From Actinomadura sp. HBU206391 (GTDB lineage: Bacteria > Actinomycetota > Actinomycetes > Streptosporangiales > Streptosporangiaceae), in assembly GCF_014323665.1 (NCBI RefSeq), contig NZ_JABVEB010000009.1, positions 1-64,000 on the forward strand: a stretch of DNA of 64,000 bases, in the 5' to 3' direction. Below, in pieces: positions 35,001-43,631 of the stretch (positions within the stretch are counted from its first letter, which is position 1; the number at the start of each line of letters is the position of its first letter). The notes beneath the pieces are model-generated. The model saw only the letters and a program-made list of their open reading frames with translations. It was not told the DNA's origin and did no database searches. Made by a program: the position numbers and the translations under genes.

Positions 35001-35893
35001 CACACCCGCTCCGTGACACGTTCACCGAGCAGCCCCGTCGGTCTCACGGTAAGGAAGAGGATCAGGCAGCCGAACGCGAACACGTCACGCCATTCGCCTC
35101 CGAGCCAATGGGTGCCGAAGGACTCCAGCAGCCCGAGCACGAGGCCGCCGAGCATCGTGCCCTGCATGTTCCCGATACCCCCGATGACCGCCGCGGTGAA
35201 CGCCTTGAGCCCGATGATGAAGCCCATCAGGAAGTCGATCTTCCCGTAGTAGCCGCCGGCCATGACTCCCGCGGCGCCCGCCAGTGCCGATCCGATGAAG
35301 AACGTCCGTGCGATCACCTTGTCGACGTTGACGCCCATGAGCAGGGCGGCCTTCGGATCGAGTGCGATCGCCCGCATGGCGCGGCCCTGGCGGCTGCGCA
35401 TGACGAGCGTGTTGAGCCCGACCATCAAGACGATCGCGATGCCCATGAGCGCGAGCTGCTGCACGGTGATCCGAGCGCCGAAGACGTGGAGGGTCGTGCC
35501 GCCCAGCCGTACGGGATAGACCTTCGGGTTGGGCCCGGCGACGATCCTGGTGCCGTACTCGAGTGCGAACGACGCGCCGACCGCCGTGATCAGGAGGGAC
35601 AGGCGGGGGGCCCGGCGCAGCCGCCGGTAGGCGACCCGCTCGAGCACGACGCCGCTCAGCCCCGTCGTCAGCATCGCCAGCAGGAGCACGATGAACAGGG
35701 CGAGCAGCGACTGTGACTTGACCAGCCCGCCCATGGCGCCGAGCATCGCGAATCCGGAGAAGGCACCGAGCATATAGAGGTCGCCGTGGGCGAAGTTGAG
35801 CAGCTTGATGATCCCGTAGACCATGCTGTAGCCCAGTGCGACCAGTGCATAGAACGAGCCGACGAACAGCCCGTTCCAAATCAGTTGAGACAT
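35000..35893 (-). CDS. livH: Branched-chain-type ABC permease LivH-like
   Basis: 297 aa from the ATG at 35893, 6 nt after AGGAGG; upstream codons in the frame are not used. About eight membrane helices are visible, with the LivH hallmark NGLFVGSFYALVALGYSMVY and GIIKLLNFAHGDLYMLGAF, and the contact loop AMRAIALDPKAALLMGVNV (about 190). Partner of LivM; coupled to it by overlap. Confidence 0.93.
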   Translation of the reverse strand: MSQLIWNGLFVGSFYALVALGYSMVYGIIKLLNFAHGDLYMLGAFSGFAMLGAMGGLVKSQSLLALFIVLLLAMLTTGLSGVVLERVAYRRLRRAPRLSLLITAVGASFALEYGTRIVAGPNPKVYPVRLGGTTLHVFGARITVQQLALMGIAIVLMVGLNTLVMRSRQGRAMRAIALDPKAALLMGVNVDKVIARTFFIGSALAGAAGVMAGGYYGKIDFLMGFIIGLKAFTAAVIGGIGNMQGTMLGGLVLGLLESFGTHWLGGEWRDVFAFGCLILFLTVRPTGLLGERVTERV

Positions 35894-35975
35894 CCAGGGC
35901 CTCCTGGCTTCCATGCCGTGATCCCGCGGTCGCCCGCGCGGACGACCGCGAGATCACGTGAGGAGTCGTGGACGG

Positions 35976-37133
35976 TTACTTGAGCGGGTCCTGCAGGGTG
36001 AACTTGCCGCCCTTGACCATGAGGATCACGAAGCCGCCGTTCGAGAGCCGGTGGTCGGGGGTGAACTTCAGCGGCCCGGAGAAGATCTGGAAGCCGTTGA
36101 GCCCCTCCAGCGCCGTCGCGACCTTGTCACCGTCGGTGCTGCCGGCCTTGGTCATCGCCTCGGCCACCACGCGGACCGCGTCGTAGGACTGCGGGGAGTA
36201 GGGGCCGGGGTCCGCGCCGAACTTCTGCTTGTACTTCGCGACCCAGCTCTCCGCGCCCTCGATGGTGTCGGGCATCTGCGTCATGGTCGCGTACAGGCCG
36301 TCGGCGTTCCTGCCCTGCGCAATTGAGATGATCTTGGGGTCGACGGCCCCGTCGGCGACCATGATCTTGCCCTTGTAGCCCGCCTGGCGAAGCTGCCGGA
36401 TGAGCAGCCCGCCCTCCTGGTAGTAGCCGGTCCAGTAGATGAAGTCCGGGCTCGTCTTGAGCACGCTCGTGACGTTGGCGCTGTAGTCGCTCTCGCCCGG
36501 GTTGACCGTCTCGATGCCCGCCTTGTCCGGACCGCCCGGCCGGTCGAGCTCGGTCGCGGTGCGCACCGCGATGTCCTTGGCGTAGCTGGTGTTGTCGTGC
36601 ATCACGGCGACCTTCTTGGCGCCGCTCTTCTCCAGCCAGGTCATCGCCGCGGTGGTCTGCTGGTCGCCGGTGCCGTTGATGAGGAAGACGTGCTTGAGCT
36701 TCTGCGCGACCAGGTCGGTCGAGTTCGCCGCCGGGATCACCATGGGGATCTTGGCCCGGTCGAACACCGGCAGAGTGGGGAGCGTGGCGCCGGAGCAGTA
36801 CCCGCCGACCGAGGCCTTCACCCCGGCCGCGACCAGCTTGTTGGCGGCGGCCGTCGCGGTCTTGGGGTCACACGCGTCGTCCTCCGCCCGCAGCTGCAAC
36901 TTGCGGCCGAGCACGCCGCCCTTGGCATTGATCTCGTCGATCGCGAGCTGGGCGCCGTTCTTCATGTACGGGCCGATCTCGGCGCTGCTGCCCGACATCG
37001 GCGTGTTCATGCCGAGGATGATCGGACCCTTGTCATCGCTCTCGCTCTTGTCGCCCAGCACACCCTGGCCGCATGCCGACGTGGCGGCGACGGCCGCCAG
37101 GGCGACACCGAGAATGATCTTGGGACTCTTCAT
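35976..37133 (-). CDS. Lipoprotein substrate-binding subunit of the Liv-type ABC importer
   Basis: 385 aa. A signal peptide ends in a lipobox (ATSAC, C21), so the protein is a membrane-tethered lipoprotein. The mature part is a type I periplasmic-binding fold (family of LivJ/LivK): PIILGMNTPMSGSSAEIG, DACDPKTATAAANKLV, VGGYCSGATLP. Upstream of livH with 82 nt between them. The ligand pocket cannot be read by eye. The neighbouring enzymes suggest hydroxyproline or a related amino acid (inference). Confidence 0.92.
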   Translation of the reverse strand: MKSPKIILGVALAAVAATSACGQGVLGDKSESDDKGPIILGMNTPMSGSSAEIGPYMKNGAQLAIDEINAKGGVLGRKLQLRAEDDACDPKTATAAANKLVAAGVKASVGGYCSGATLPTLPVFDRAKIPMVIPAANSTDLVAQKLKHVFLINGTGDQQTTAAMTWLEKSGAKKVAVMHDNTSYAKDIAVRTATELDRPGGPDKAGIETVNPGESDYSANVTSVLKTSPDFIYWTGYYQEGGLLIRQLRQAGYKGKIMVADGAVDPKIISIAQGRNADGLYATMTQMPDTIEGAESWVAKYKQKFGADPGPYSPQSYDAVRVVAEAMTKAGSTDGDKVATALEGLNGFQIFSGPLKFTPDHRLSNGGFVILMVKGGKFTLQDPLK

Positions 37134-37172
37134 GCAGGGGGCTCTCTTTCTCGTGCCTGCCCAGGCGTGGCT

Positions 37173-37322
37173 CGGGTGGACTGGACGGACCAGTGGACTA
37201 CGGACCGGTGGGCTCCGGGCCAGTGGACTGCGGGTTGGTTGACTCGGCTAGGACGGCTCTGGACTACAGGTACTCCGGATTCGTGGACGCCGGATTCGTT
37301 GACCTCCGGCCTAGGGGACTAC
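37173..37322. repeat. Degenerate 15-bp tandem repeats, about nine to ten units
   Basis: From 37188 the sequence falls into consecutive 15-nt units, for example GACCAGTGGACTACG, GACCGGTGGGCTCCG, GGCCAGTGGACTGCG, GATTCGTGGACGCCG and GATTCGTTGACCTCC. Early units agree well and later ones are decayed. The array fills most of the gap between the racemase-family gene and the binding-protein gene and reaches the racemase stop codon. A 15-nt period equals five codons, so all forward frames read as pentapeptide-like repeats. I see no start or ribosome site that makes this a gene. Confidence 0.75.
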
Positions 37323-38320
37323 AGGAGGAACCCCGTGGGAAATGGGTCATCCGGATCGAGAAGGTATTGTGCGGTCCCCGTGACCCACGCCCGGCCTGTG
37401 ATCGTCGGCACGATCGCGGGCCGGCCGGCCACGGTCGTCTCCTCGATGATCCGGCCGATGAACCGGGTGCCGATGAACGACTCGTTGACGAACTCGTCAC
37501 CGAGCTTCAGCTCACCCCGGGCGTGCAGCTGGGCCAACCGGGCCGAGGTCCCGGTGCCGCACGGCGAGCGGTCGAACCATCCGGGGTGGATCGCCATCGC
37601 GTGACGAGAGTGCCGCGCCGTCGATCCGGGCGCGACGAACTGCACGTGGTGACAGCCGCCGATGTCGGGGTTGTCCGGATGGACCGGGCGGTTCTTCTCG
37701 TTGATCGCATCCATGATCGCCAGCCCGGCGTCCAGGATGCGCTGCTTCTCGGCCCGGTCGAATGCGATCCCCACGCGGTCGATCGGCAGGATGGCGTAGA
37801 AATTGCCGCCGTAGGCCATGTCGTAGCCGACCTCGCCGATCCCGGGCACCACCACGGTCTGGTCGAGAGGGTGGGAGAAGGACGGCACGTTGCGGATCGT
37901 CACCGACTTCGCGGCGCCCCCCTCCACCGCCACCTCGGCCACGACGAGCCCGGCCGGGGTGTCCAGCCGGACCGTCGTGACCGGCTCGACCACTTCGACC
38001 ATGCCGGTCTCGACGAGCACCGTCGCCACGCCGATGGTGCCGTGGCCGCACATCGGCAGGCAGCCGGAGACCTCGATGAACAGCACGCCGTAGTCGGCGT
38101 CGGGCCGGGTCGGCGGCTGGAGGATCGCGCCGCTCATCGCACTGTGCCCGCGGGGTTCGTACATCAGCAGGGTGCGGATGTGGTCCAGATGCTCGATGAA
38201 GTGCCGCCTGCGGTCGAACATCGTGGCACCTGGGATGACGCCGATCCCGCCCGTGATGACACGGGTCGGCATCCCCTCGGTGTGCGAGTCCACCGCATGG
38301 AAGACATGCTTCGATCGCAT
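37319..38320 (-). CDS. Proline racemase-family epimerase (hydroxyproline 2-epimerase type)
   Basis: 333 aa from ATG 38320, overlapping the DHDPS-family stop (TGATG). Both catalytic cysteines of the racemase mechanism are present: C91 in MCGHGTIG and C254 in SPCGTGTSA. A Thr at the second site would mark the dehydratase branch, which is not the case here. Family members epimerise proline or 4-hydroxyproline at C2. The D-hydroxyproline dehydrogenase-type genes and DHDPS-family gene beside it argue for trans-4-hydroxy-L-proline to cis-4-hydroxy-D-proline. Proline itself cannot be excluded. Confidence 0.88.
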   Translation of the reverse strand: MRSKHVFHAVDSHTEGMPTRVITGGIGVIPGATMFDRRRHFIEHLDHIRTLLMYEPRGHSAMSGAILQPPTRPDADYGVLFIEVSGCLPMCGHGTIGVATVLVETGMVEVVEPVTTVRLDTPAGLVVAEVAVEGGAAKSVTIRNVPSFSHPLDQTVVVPGIGEVGYDMAYGGNFYAILPIDRVGIAFDRAEKQRILDAGLAIMDAINEKNRPVHPDNPDIGGCHHVQFVAPGSTARHSRHAMAIHPGWFDRSPCGTGTSARLAQLHARGELKLGDEFVNESFIGTRFIGRIIEETTVAGRPAIVPTITGRAWVTGTAQYLLDPDDPFPTGFLL

Positions 38321-39213
38321 CAGCGGTATCCCTCTCCAAGGGCCTTCTCGGTGGCGGCGCGGATGGTCTTCTCCTGCTCCGGGCTCAGCGGCAGGCGCGG
38401 CGCGCGGCTCAGGCCGCCGTGCCGTCCCGCGACGTCCATCGACAGCTTGATGGCCTGGACGAACTCGACCTTGGAGTCCCAGCGCAGCAGCGGGTGCAGC
38501 GCCCGGTAGAGGGGCAGCGCCCGGTCCAGGTCCCCGTCGACCGCCGCGCGGTAAAGCTCCACCGACGACACCGGCAGCGCGTTCGGATAACCGGCGATCC
38601 AGCCCTTGGCCCCGGCGAGGGCCAGTTCCAGCAGTACGTCGTCGGCGCCGATGATCAGGTCGAGCCCGGGGGCCAGCTCGGCGATCTCGTAGCCGCGCCG
38701 GACGTCGCCGCTGAACTCCTTGACCGCGACGATGTGGCCGGCCGCGTGCAGCCGGGCCAGCAGGGCCGGCGTCAGGTCCACCTTGGTGTCGTGCGGGTTG
38801 TTGTAGGCCACGATCGGGAGGCCGGCCTTGGCGACCTCCGCGTAATGGGCCTCGATGATCGTCTCGTCGGCCCGGTAGGCGTTCGGCGGAAGCTGCAGGA
38901 CGCTGCCGCACCCGGCCTCGGCCGCCTGCTCGGCCCATCGGCGCGACTCCGCGGAGCCGTAGGCGCCGACGCCCGGCATGACCCGGTCGCCGCCGATCGC
39001 GTCCACGGCCGTACGAACGACCTGGGCGCGCTCTTCGGCCGTGAGTGTCTGGTACTCGCCGAGCGAACCGTTCGGCACGACCCCGTCGCAGCCCGAATCG
39101 ACGAGCCACCGGACGTGCTCGGCGTACCGGTCGTAGTCGACGGACAGATCCTCACGGAGCGGCAGCGCGGTGGCGACCATCACGCCGTGCCAGGGGGTGC
39201 GAGGTTCGGTCAT
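38320..39213 (-). CDS. DHDPS-family lyase, likely 1-pyrroline-4-hydroxy-2-carboxylate deaminase
   Basis: 297 aa from ATG 39213, with GGAGGAG 7 nt upstream. This is a dihydrodipicolinate synthase/N-acetylneuraminate lyase TIM barrel. The Schiff-base lysine is in IVAVKEFSGD, the catalytic Tyr in IVAYNNPH, and the substrate loop is GSLGEYQTLT. In hydroxyproline catabolism a member of this family deaminates the pyrroline intermediate to 2-oxoglutarate semialdehyde. Linkage to epimerase and dehydrogenase genes supports that, but other substrates are possible. An 11-nt motif shared with the second promoter lies at 39233-39243, 20 nt upstream. Confidence 0.82.
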   Translation of the reverse strand: MTEPRTPWHGVMVATALPLREDLSVDYDRYAEHVRWLVDSGCDGVVPNGSLGEYQTLTAEERAQVVRTAVDAIGGDRVMPGVGAYGSAESRRWAEQAAEAGCGSVLQLPPNAYRADETIIEAHYAEVAKAGLPIVAYNNPHDTKVDLTPALLARLHAAGHIVAVKEFSGDVRRGYEIAELAPGLDLIIGADDVLLELALAGAKGWIAGYPNALPVSSVELYRAAVDGDLDRALPLYRALHPLLRWDSKVEFVQAIKLSMDVAGRHGGLSRAPRLPLSPEQEKTIRAATEKALGEGYR

Positions 39214-39230
39214 TGTGGATCTCCTCCAAG

Positions 39231-39250
39231 AGATGTGACATTTCACATTG
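39231..39250. promoter_or_regulatory. Candidate operator upstream of the DHDPS-family gene
   Basis: The stretch contains ATGTGACATTT (39233-39243), the reverse complement of 42308-42318, within the inverted repeat TGTGA-CATT-TCACA (39234-39247). It lies immediately upstream of the ribosome binding site, a place where a GntR protein could block transcription. Confidence 0.5.
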
Positions 39251-39347
39251 CCTCGACCTGCGGCGTCAAGAACCGTCGATTCGTCGCAATGCGACCGTTA
39301 TGGATGATGAACGATGGGGGATCGAGGGCCGCACCGCCGTGGAACCA

Positions 39348-40874
39348 TCACACTTCCTCGGCTCGGTCTGCTCCGTCGGGTTCGTCGGCGAGACCGGCCA
39401 GGTCGGTGCGGTCCGCGCGGTCGGCCGGGTCGGTCCCGTCGTCGGCCGTGCTCTGCGCGAGGTCGCCCAGGCGGACCGGCTGAGCGAGCGGGCGGCGGGC
39501 GAACCCGGCGAGATCGGTGCGGTCGGGTTCGCGCTTGCGGATCCGTGCCGTCAGGCAGGCGGTGGGGTAGCCGCAGATACGACCCTGGCACCAGCCCATC
39601 CCGACCCTGCTGATCAGCTTGGCCGTACGCGGATCGGTGGCGCCGAGGTCGCGCACGGCCTCGTCGAGCCGCCCGTACGGCACCTCCTCACACCGGCACA
39701 CCAGGGTGTCGGGCCGCAGCCAGCCGGCCCAGCCGGGCCGTACGGGGTAGGCGTCCTGCAGGGTCGCCGCGAAGTCCCGCAGCCCGGCCCGCCGGGCGAG
39801 CAGCCGCCGCGGCGGCCGGGCCGTCCGCACGCCGAGTTCGCCGGCCGCCGCCAGCCCGGCGAGTTCGCCTTCCGCCAGCGCCAGCTGCACACCGCCGACG
39901 CCGGTGGTCTCCCCCGCCGCGTAGACCCCGGGCACACTGGTGCGCTGCGCGGCGTCCACGACGACCACGAGGCTGCCGTCGGCGTCGGTCCGGGTGGCGC
40001 AGCCGAGCTCGACCGGGATCTCCATCTGCGGGGTGAAGCCATATCCGACCGCGACGGCGTCGCACTCGATCACGCGCTCGGTGCCGGGCACCGGGGTCCA
40101 GTCACGGTCCAGGCGGGCGACGGTGACGGACTCGACCGCGTCGTCCCCGTGCGCCGCCACGACCGCATGCCCCATCCGGAAGGGCACGCGGTGCCGGAGC
40201 AGTGTGGCGGCGTATCCCGCTCCCTCGGCGAGTTTCCCGGCGTTGCGGAGGAACCGGACGCCGTGCCGGGCGAAGCGCTCCGGCCGGCCCGCCTCGAAGA
40301 CGCCCTCGACCCGGGCGCCGGCCGAGGCCAGCCCGGCGGCGACCGGCAGCAGGAACGGACCCGTCCCCGCGACGACGATCCGCCGCCCGGCCACGACCAG
40401 ATTGCCCTTGAGCAGCGCCTGCGCGCCCCCTGCGGTCAGCACCCCCGGCAGGTCCCAGCCCGGGAAGGGCAGTGGCCGGTCGTGCGCTCCGGTCGCCACC
40501 ACTAGGGTCCGCGACCGCATCTCCTGCACAGCGCCGGTGCCGTTGCCGGTGCCGTTCAGGTGCAGAGTGAACCGGGCGCCCGCCCCGACCGCGTGCGCCT
40601 CGGCGTACCAGACGGAATGACCGGCGAGATGGGTGACCCGGCCGGCGGCGACGTGGTCGGTCAGCGCGTCACGGAGCCGCGCGAACTCGGCCCACCCGTG
40701 GGGCGTCACGTCGGGCCCGGCCGTCCGCAGGGCGTCCGGAGGATGCCGGAAGTACTGCCCGCCGAGCCGGTCGCCGGCGTCGACGAGAACGACCCGCAGG
40801 CCCGCCGCCGCGGCCGCCACCGAGGCGGCGAGCCCGGCCGGGCCCGCGCCGATCACCGCCACGTCACACGTCAC
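39348..40874 (-). CDS. FAD-dependent dehydrogenase alpha-type subunit with BFD-like [2Fe-2S] end
   Basis: 508 aa, GTG start overlapping the small [2Fe-2S] gene by 11 nt. An N-terminal Rossmann FAD site (VAVIGAGPAGLAAS) and a second dinucleotide site (VVAGTGPFLLPVAAG) are followed by a C-terminal BFD-type Cys cluster (VCRCEEV, then GMGWCQGRICG), about residues 375-430. This matches the alpha subunit of D-hydroxyproline dehydrogenase and HcnB-like oxidases. The tail beyond ~440 is Asp/Arg-rich and weakly conserved. It works with the small [2Fe-2S] protein and the DAAO-like subunit encoded upstream. Confidence 0.86.
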   Translation of the reverse strand: MTCDVAVIGAGPAGLAASVAAAAAGLRVVLVDAGDRLGGQYFRHPPDALRTAGPDVTPHGWAEFARLRDALTDHVAAGRVTHLAGHSVWYAEAHAVGAGARFTLHLNGTGNGTGAVQEMRSRTLVVATGAHDRPLPFPGWDLPGVLTAGGAQALLKGNLVVAGRRIVVAGTGPFLLPVAAGLASAGARVEGVFEAGRPERFARHGVRFLRNAGKLAEGAGYAATLLRHRVPFRMGHAVVAAHGDDAVESVTVARLDRDWTPVPGTERVIECDAVAVGYGFTPQMEIPVELGCATRTDADGSLVVVVDAAQRTSVPGVYAAGETTGVGGVQLALAEGELAGLAAAGELGVRTARPPRRLLARRAGLRDFAATLQDAYPVRPGWAGWLRPDTLVCRCEEVPYGRLDEAVRDLGATDPRTAKLISRVGMGWCQGRICGYPTACLTARIRKREPDRTDLAGFARRPLAQPVRLGDLAQSTADDGTDPADRADRTDLAGLADEPDGADRAEEV

Positions 40875-41151
40875 GCCCGGCCCCTTCCTGGGTCGTCACG
40901 ACATCGCCGGGCCGGGCCTCGATCAGACAGGCCCGGCGCGACGGGTCGCCGTTCACCGTCACCAGGCAGTCGAAGCAGACTCCGATCCCGCAGAACAGGC
41001 CGCGCGGCCGCCCGTTCTCGCGGGTCGTCCGCCAGGACCGCACCCCGGCCGCGAACAGCACGGCGCCGAGGGTCTGTCCGGGGAGCGCCGGAAGAGGACG
41101 CCCGTCGAACCTGATCTCGAACGGGTCGGCGTGCTCTGTCTGATGCGTCAA
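40864..41151 (-). CDS. Small [2Fe-2S] subunit of a D-hydroxyproline dehydrogenase-type enzyme
   Basis: 95 aa with a TTG start (GGAGG 7 nt upstream), overlapping the DAAO-like stop as TTGA. The four ferredoxin-type cysteines are C54, C59, C62 and C75 (LFCGIGVCFDC, then RACLI). Size and spacing match HcnA-like gamma subunits. It probably passes electrons between the two flavin subunits. The gene is too short to be anything but an accessory subunit. Confidence 0.88.
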   Translation of the reverse strand: MTHQTEHADPFEIRFDGRPLPALPGQTLGAVLFAAGVRSWRTTRENGRPRGLFCGIGVCFDCLVTVNGDPSRRACLIEARPGDVVTTQEGAGRDV

Positions 41152-42299
41152 GAGGTGACCTCCGCGAAACGGTCGGGGCGGAACGGCGTCAGGTCGAGGT
41201 CGGGGTCCGCGCCGGTGAGGGCCTGGGCGAGCAGGTGACCGGTCGCCGCCGCCAGCCCGATGCCCGCGCCCTCGTGACCGCAGGCGTGCAGCAGTCCCGG
41301 CGCACGCGGATCAGGGCCGATCACCGGCAGGTGGTCGGGGCAGTACGGACGGAACCCGCAGTACGTGCGGATCGCCGCGACGTCGGCGAGCGCCGGGAAC
41401 AGCGCGATCGCCTGCGCGGCGAGCCGCCGCAGCACCGGCAGCGAGAGCGTGCGGTCGAAGCCGACCCGTTCCCGGCTCGCGCCGATGAGCACGGTGCCCG
41501 ACTTCGTGCCCTCGACGACGGGTGAGGTCTCGAGCCCGGCCGAATCGCTGGCGACGTTGCCGACGTACTCGGCCGCGTAGACCTTGTGCCGGATCATCGG
41601 CGGCAGGGGCTCGGTCACCAGGATGAAGCCCCGGCGCGGCAGGACCGGCACCCGCACTCCGGCCAACGCGGCGATCTCACCGCCCCAGGTGCCGGCCGCG
41701 TTCACGACCGCGCCGGCCATGATGTCCCCCCTGTCGGTGCGCACCCCGGTCACCCGCCCGCCGGCGCAGATGACGCCGGTGACGGTCACGCCGGTGCGCA
41801 ACCGCGCGCCATAGCGGTCCCGCGCCGCCCGTAGCAGGTGCGCGGCGGCCAGCATCGGCTGCACCTGCGCGTCCTGGGGGTAGAACACGCCTCCCGCGAG
41901 GCCGGGGGCGAGATGCGGCTCGAGGTGGTGCAGGTCCGCCGCCGCGACGGCGTCGGCCCGCACTCCGGCGGCGCGCTGGTGTGCCGCGAGATCCTCGAGC
42001 GCGGCCAGGCCGGGTGCCGACGCCGCCACGATCAGGCCGCCTTTGGCCTCGTACTCCACCTCGTCGCCGTACTCGCCCGCCAGTTCTCCCCAGAGCCGAA
42101 GAGACAGCAGCGCCAGATCCAGCTCGGCGCCGGGCTCCTTGTCCGAGACGAGGAGATTGCCCTCGCCGGCGCCGGTCGTACCGCCGGCCACGGGGCCGCG
42201 ATCGACCACGGTGACGGTGAGGCCCGCCTTGGCGGCGTAATAGGCGCAGGCGGCGCCGATCACTCCGGCCCCTATGACCAGCAGATCTCTCGTAGGCAC
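41148..42299 (-). CDS. DAAO-like FAD oxidoreductase, beta-type subunit
   Basis: 383 aa from GTG 42299. The D-amino-acid oxidase/glycine oxidase fold is marked by LLVIGAGVIGAACAYYAAKAG (FAD site), GEGNLLVSDKEPG, and a C-terminal HACGHEGAGIGLAAATG that closes on FAD. It would oxidise the D-hydroxyproline ring with the other two subunits. It heads the minus-strand operon. No good ribosome site is visible upstream, and the candidate operator lies only 9 nt away, so the transcript may be leaderless (inference). Much longer frames upstream are not used. Confidence 0.87.
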   Translation of the reverse strand: MPTRDLLVIGAGVIGAACAYYAAKAGLTVTVVDRGPVAGGTTGAGEGNLLVSDKEPGAELDLALLSLRLWGELAGEYGDEVEYEAKGGLIVAASAPGLAALEDLAAHQRAAGVRADAVAAADLHHLEPHLAPGLAGGVFYPQDAQVQPMLAAAHLLRAARDRYGARLRTGVTVTGVICAGGRVTGVRTDRGDIMAGAVVNAAGTWGGEIAALAGVRVPVLPRRGFILVTEPLPPMIRHKVYAAEYVGNVASDSAGLETSPVVEGTKSGTVLIGASRERVGFDRTLSLPVLRRLAAQAIALFPALADVAAIRTYCGFRPYCPDHLPVIGPDPRAPGLLHACGHEGAGIGLAAATGHLLAQALTGADPDLDLTPFRPDRFAEVTS

Positions 42300-42307
42300 G
42301 CGCAGTA

Positions 42308-42319
42308 AAATGTCACATT
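42308..42319. promoter_or_regulatory. Candidate operator between the DAAO-like gene and xseA
   Basis: AAATGTCACATT contains the palindrome AATGTCACATT and the 11-nt motif shared with 39233-39243. It lies between the divergent DAAO-like start (42299) and xseA start (42372), so it could control either. Confidence 0.5.
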
Positions 42320-42371
42320 GCCGACCTCTCGCACAACCCCTCTCCACACACGCTCCTCTAAGCTGCCCCGC

Positions 42372-43577
42372 ATGGGTATGGAGACCTCGGCCGAGTCGCC
42401 CGTACCGGTCCGGACGGTCCTGCAGCTGGTCGGCGGGTGGATCACCCGGCTCGGCCGCATCTGGGTCGAGGGACAGGTCACCGACCTCAACCGGCGTGGA
42501 AGCACCGTGTACCTGACGCTGCGGGACCCGGTCGCCAACATGTCCGTCCGGGTGGTCGGGCCGCGAGCGGTCTTCGACAATCCGGCCGTGGCCGACGGAG
42601 CGCGCGTGGTCGTCCACGCCAAGCCCGACTTCTGGGTCAACCGCGGCTCGTTCTCGCTCGCTGCGGTGGAGGTCCGGGCGGTCGGCCTCGGCGAGTTGCT
42701 CGCCCGGCTGGAGCATCTCAAGCGCGTCCTGTCCGCCGAGGGCCTGTTCCGGCCGGAGCGCAAGCGCCCGCTGCCGTTCCTTCCGCACCGGGTCGGGCTG
42801 ATCTGCGGGCGCGACTCCGCCGCCGAGCGCGACGTCCTCGAGAACGCCCGCCGCCGCTGGCCCGCCGTCCGGTTCACCGTCGAGCCCGTGGCGGTGCAGG
42901 GCTCCTACGCCGTCGCCGAGGTCACGGCCGCGCTCGACAAGCTCGACGGCGACCCGGAGATCGACGTGATCATCGTCAGCCGCGGCGGCGGCTCGCTCGA
43001 GGACCTCCTGCCGTTCTCCGACGAGGCCCTGGTGCGGGCCGTCGCCGCGTGCCGCACGCCGGTCGTGAGCGCCATCGGGCACGAGCAGGACGCCCCGATC
43101 CTCGATCTGGTGGCCGACGTGCGCGCCTCGACGCCCACCGACGCGGCCAAGAAGGTCGTTCCCGACGTACGGGAGCAACTGCAGCTCGTGCGCCAGTTGC
43201 GGGACAGGGGCCGGCGGTACGTCGGCGGACGGCTGGAGCGCGAGCAGGCCTGGCTCGCCTCGATGCGGTCACGGCCGGCGCTGGCCGACCCGGTCCGGGA
43301 GGTTGAGCGCCAGGCCGAGTCGGTGGACGCGCAGCGCGACCGGGCCCGGCGCGCCTTCCGGTCGACTCTGGCCAAGGCCGCCGACGAGCTTTCGCACACC
43401 AGGGCGCGGCTGCTCGCGCTGTCGCCGGGGGCCACGCTCCAGCGCGGCTACGCGATCGTGCAGCGCGCGGACGAATCGATCGTACGGGCTGCGGGCGGTG
43501 TCTCGGCCGGCGAGGAGCTGACCATCCGTCTCGCCGACGGACGGGTCGCCGCGACGGTCACCGATTCCGCGGGCTGA
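42372..43577 (+). CDS. xseA: Exodeoxyribonuclease VII large subunit
   Basis: 401 aa from ATG 42372 (ATG 42378 also possible). The N-terminal OB-fold ([21 protein letters not shown]) is followed by the nuclease core with [47 protein letters not shown] and ISAIGHE-like [12 protein letters not shown], then a coiled-coil C-terminus. It degrades single-stranded DNA with XseB. The xseB gene is normally adjacent but here lies 3 kb downstream. Confidence 0.95.
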   Translation: MGMETSAESPVPVRTVLQLVGGWITRLGRIWVEGQVTDLNRRGSTVYLTLRDPVANMSVRVVGPRAVFDNPAVADGARVVVHAKPDFWVNRGSFSLAAVEVRAVGLGELLARLEHLKRVLSAEGLFRPERKRPLPFLPHRVGLICGRDSAAERDVLENARRRWPAVRFTVEPVAVQGSYAVAEVTAALDKLDGDPEIDVIIVSRGGGSLEDLLPFSDEALVRAVAACRTPVVSAIGHEQDAPILDLVADVRASTPTDAAKKVVPDVREQLQLVRQLRDRGRRYVGGRLEREQAWLASMRSRPALADPVREVERQAESVDAQRDRARRAFRSTLAKAADELSHTRARLLALSPGATLQRGYAIVQRADESIVRAAGGVSAGEELTIRLADGRVAATVTDSAG

Positions 43578-43631
43578 AGGCCTCCCGGATCTCTGGACTC
43601 CCTCGGACGTTGATCGATATTCTCCGCCCGG

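Noticed and set aside
37188-37322. 15-bp repeats as a CRISPR array or a pentapeptide-repeat gene
   Set aside because: There are no spacers, and no start codon with ribosome site that would make a coherent protein; the units are decayed.
30786-42299. Mobile genomic island with attachment sites
   Set aside because: No integrase, transposase or flanking tRNA/direct repeats are visible, so the insertion idea rests only on recalled synteny.
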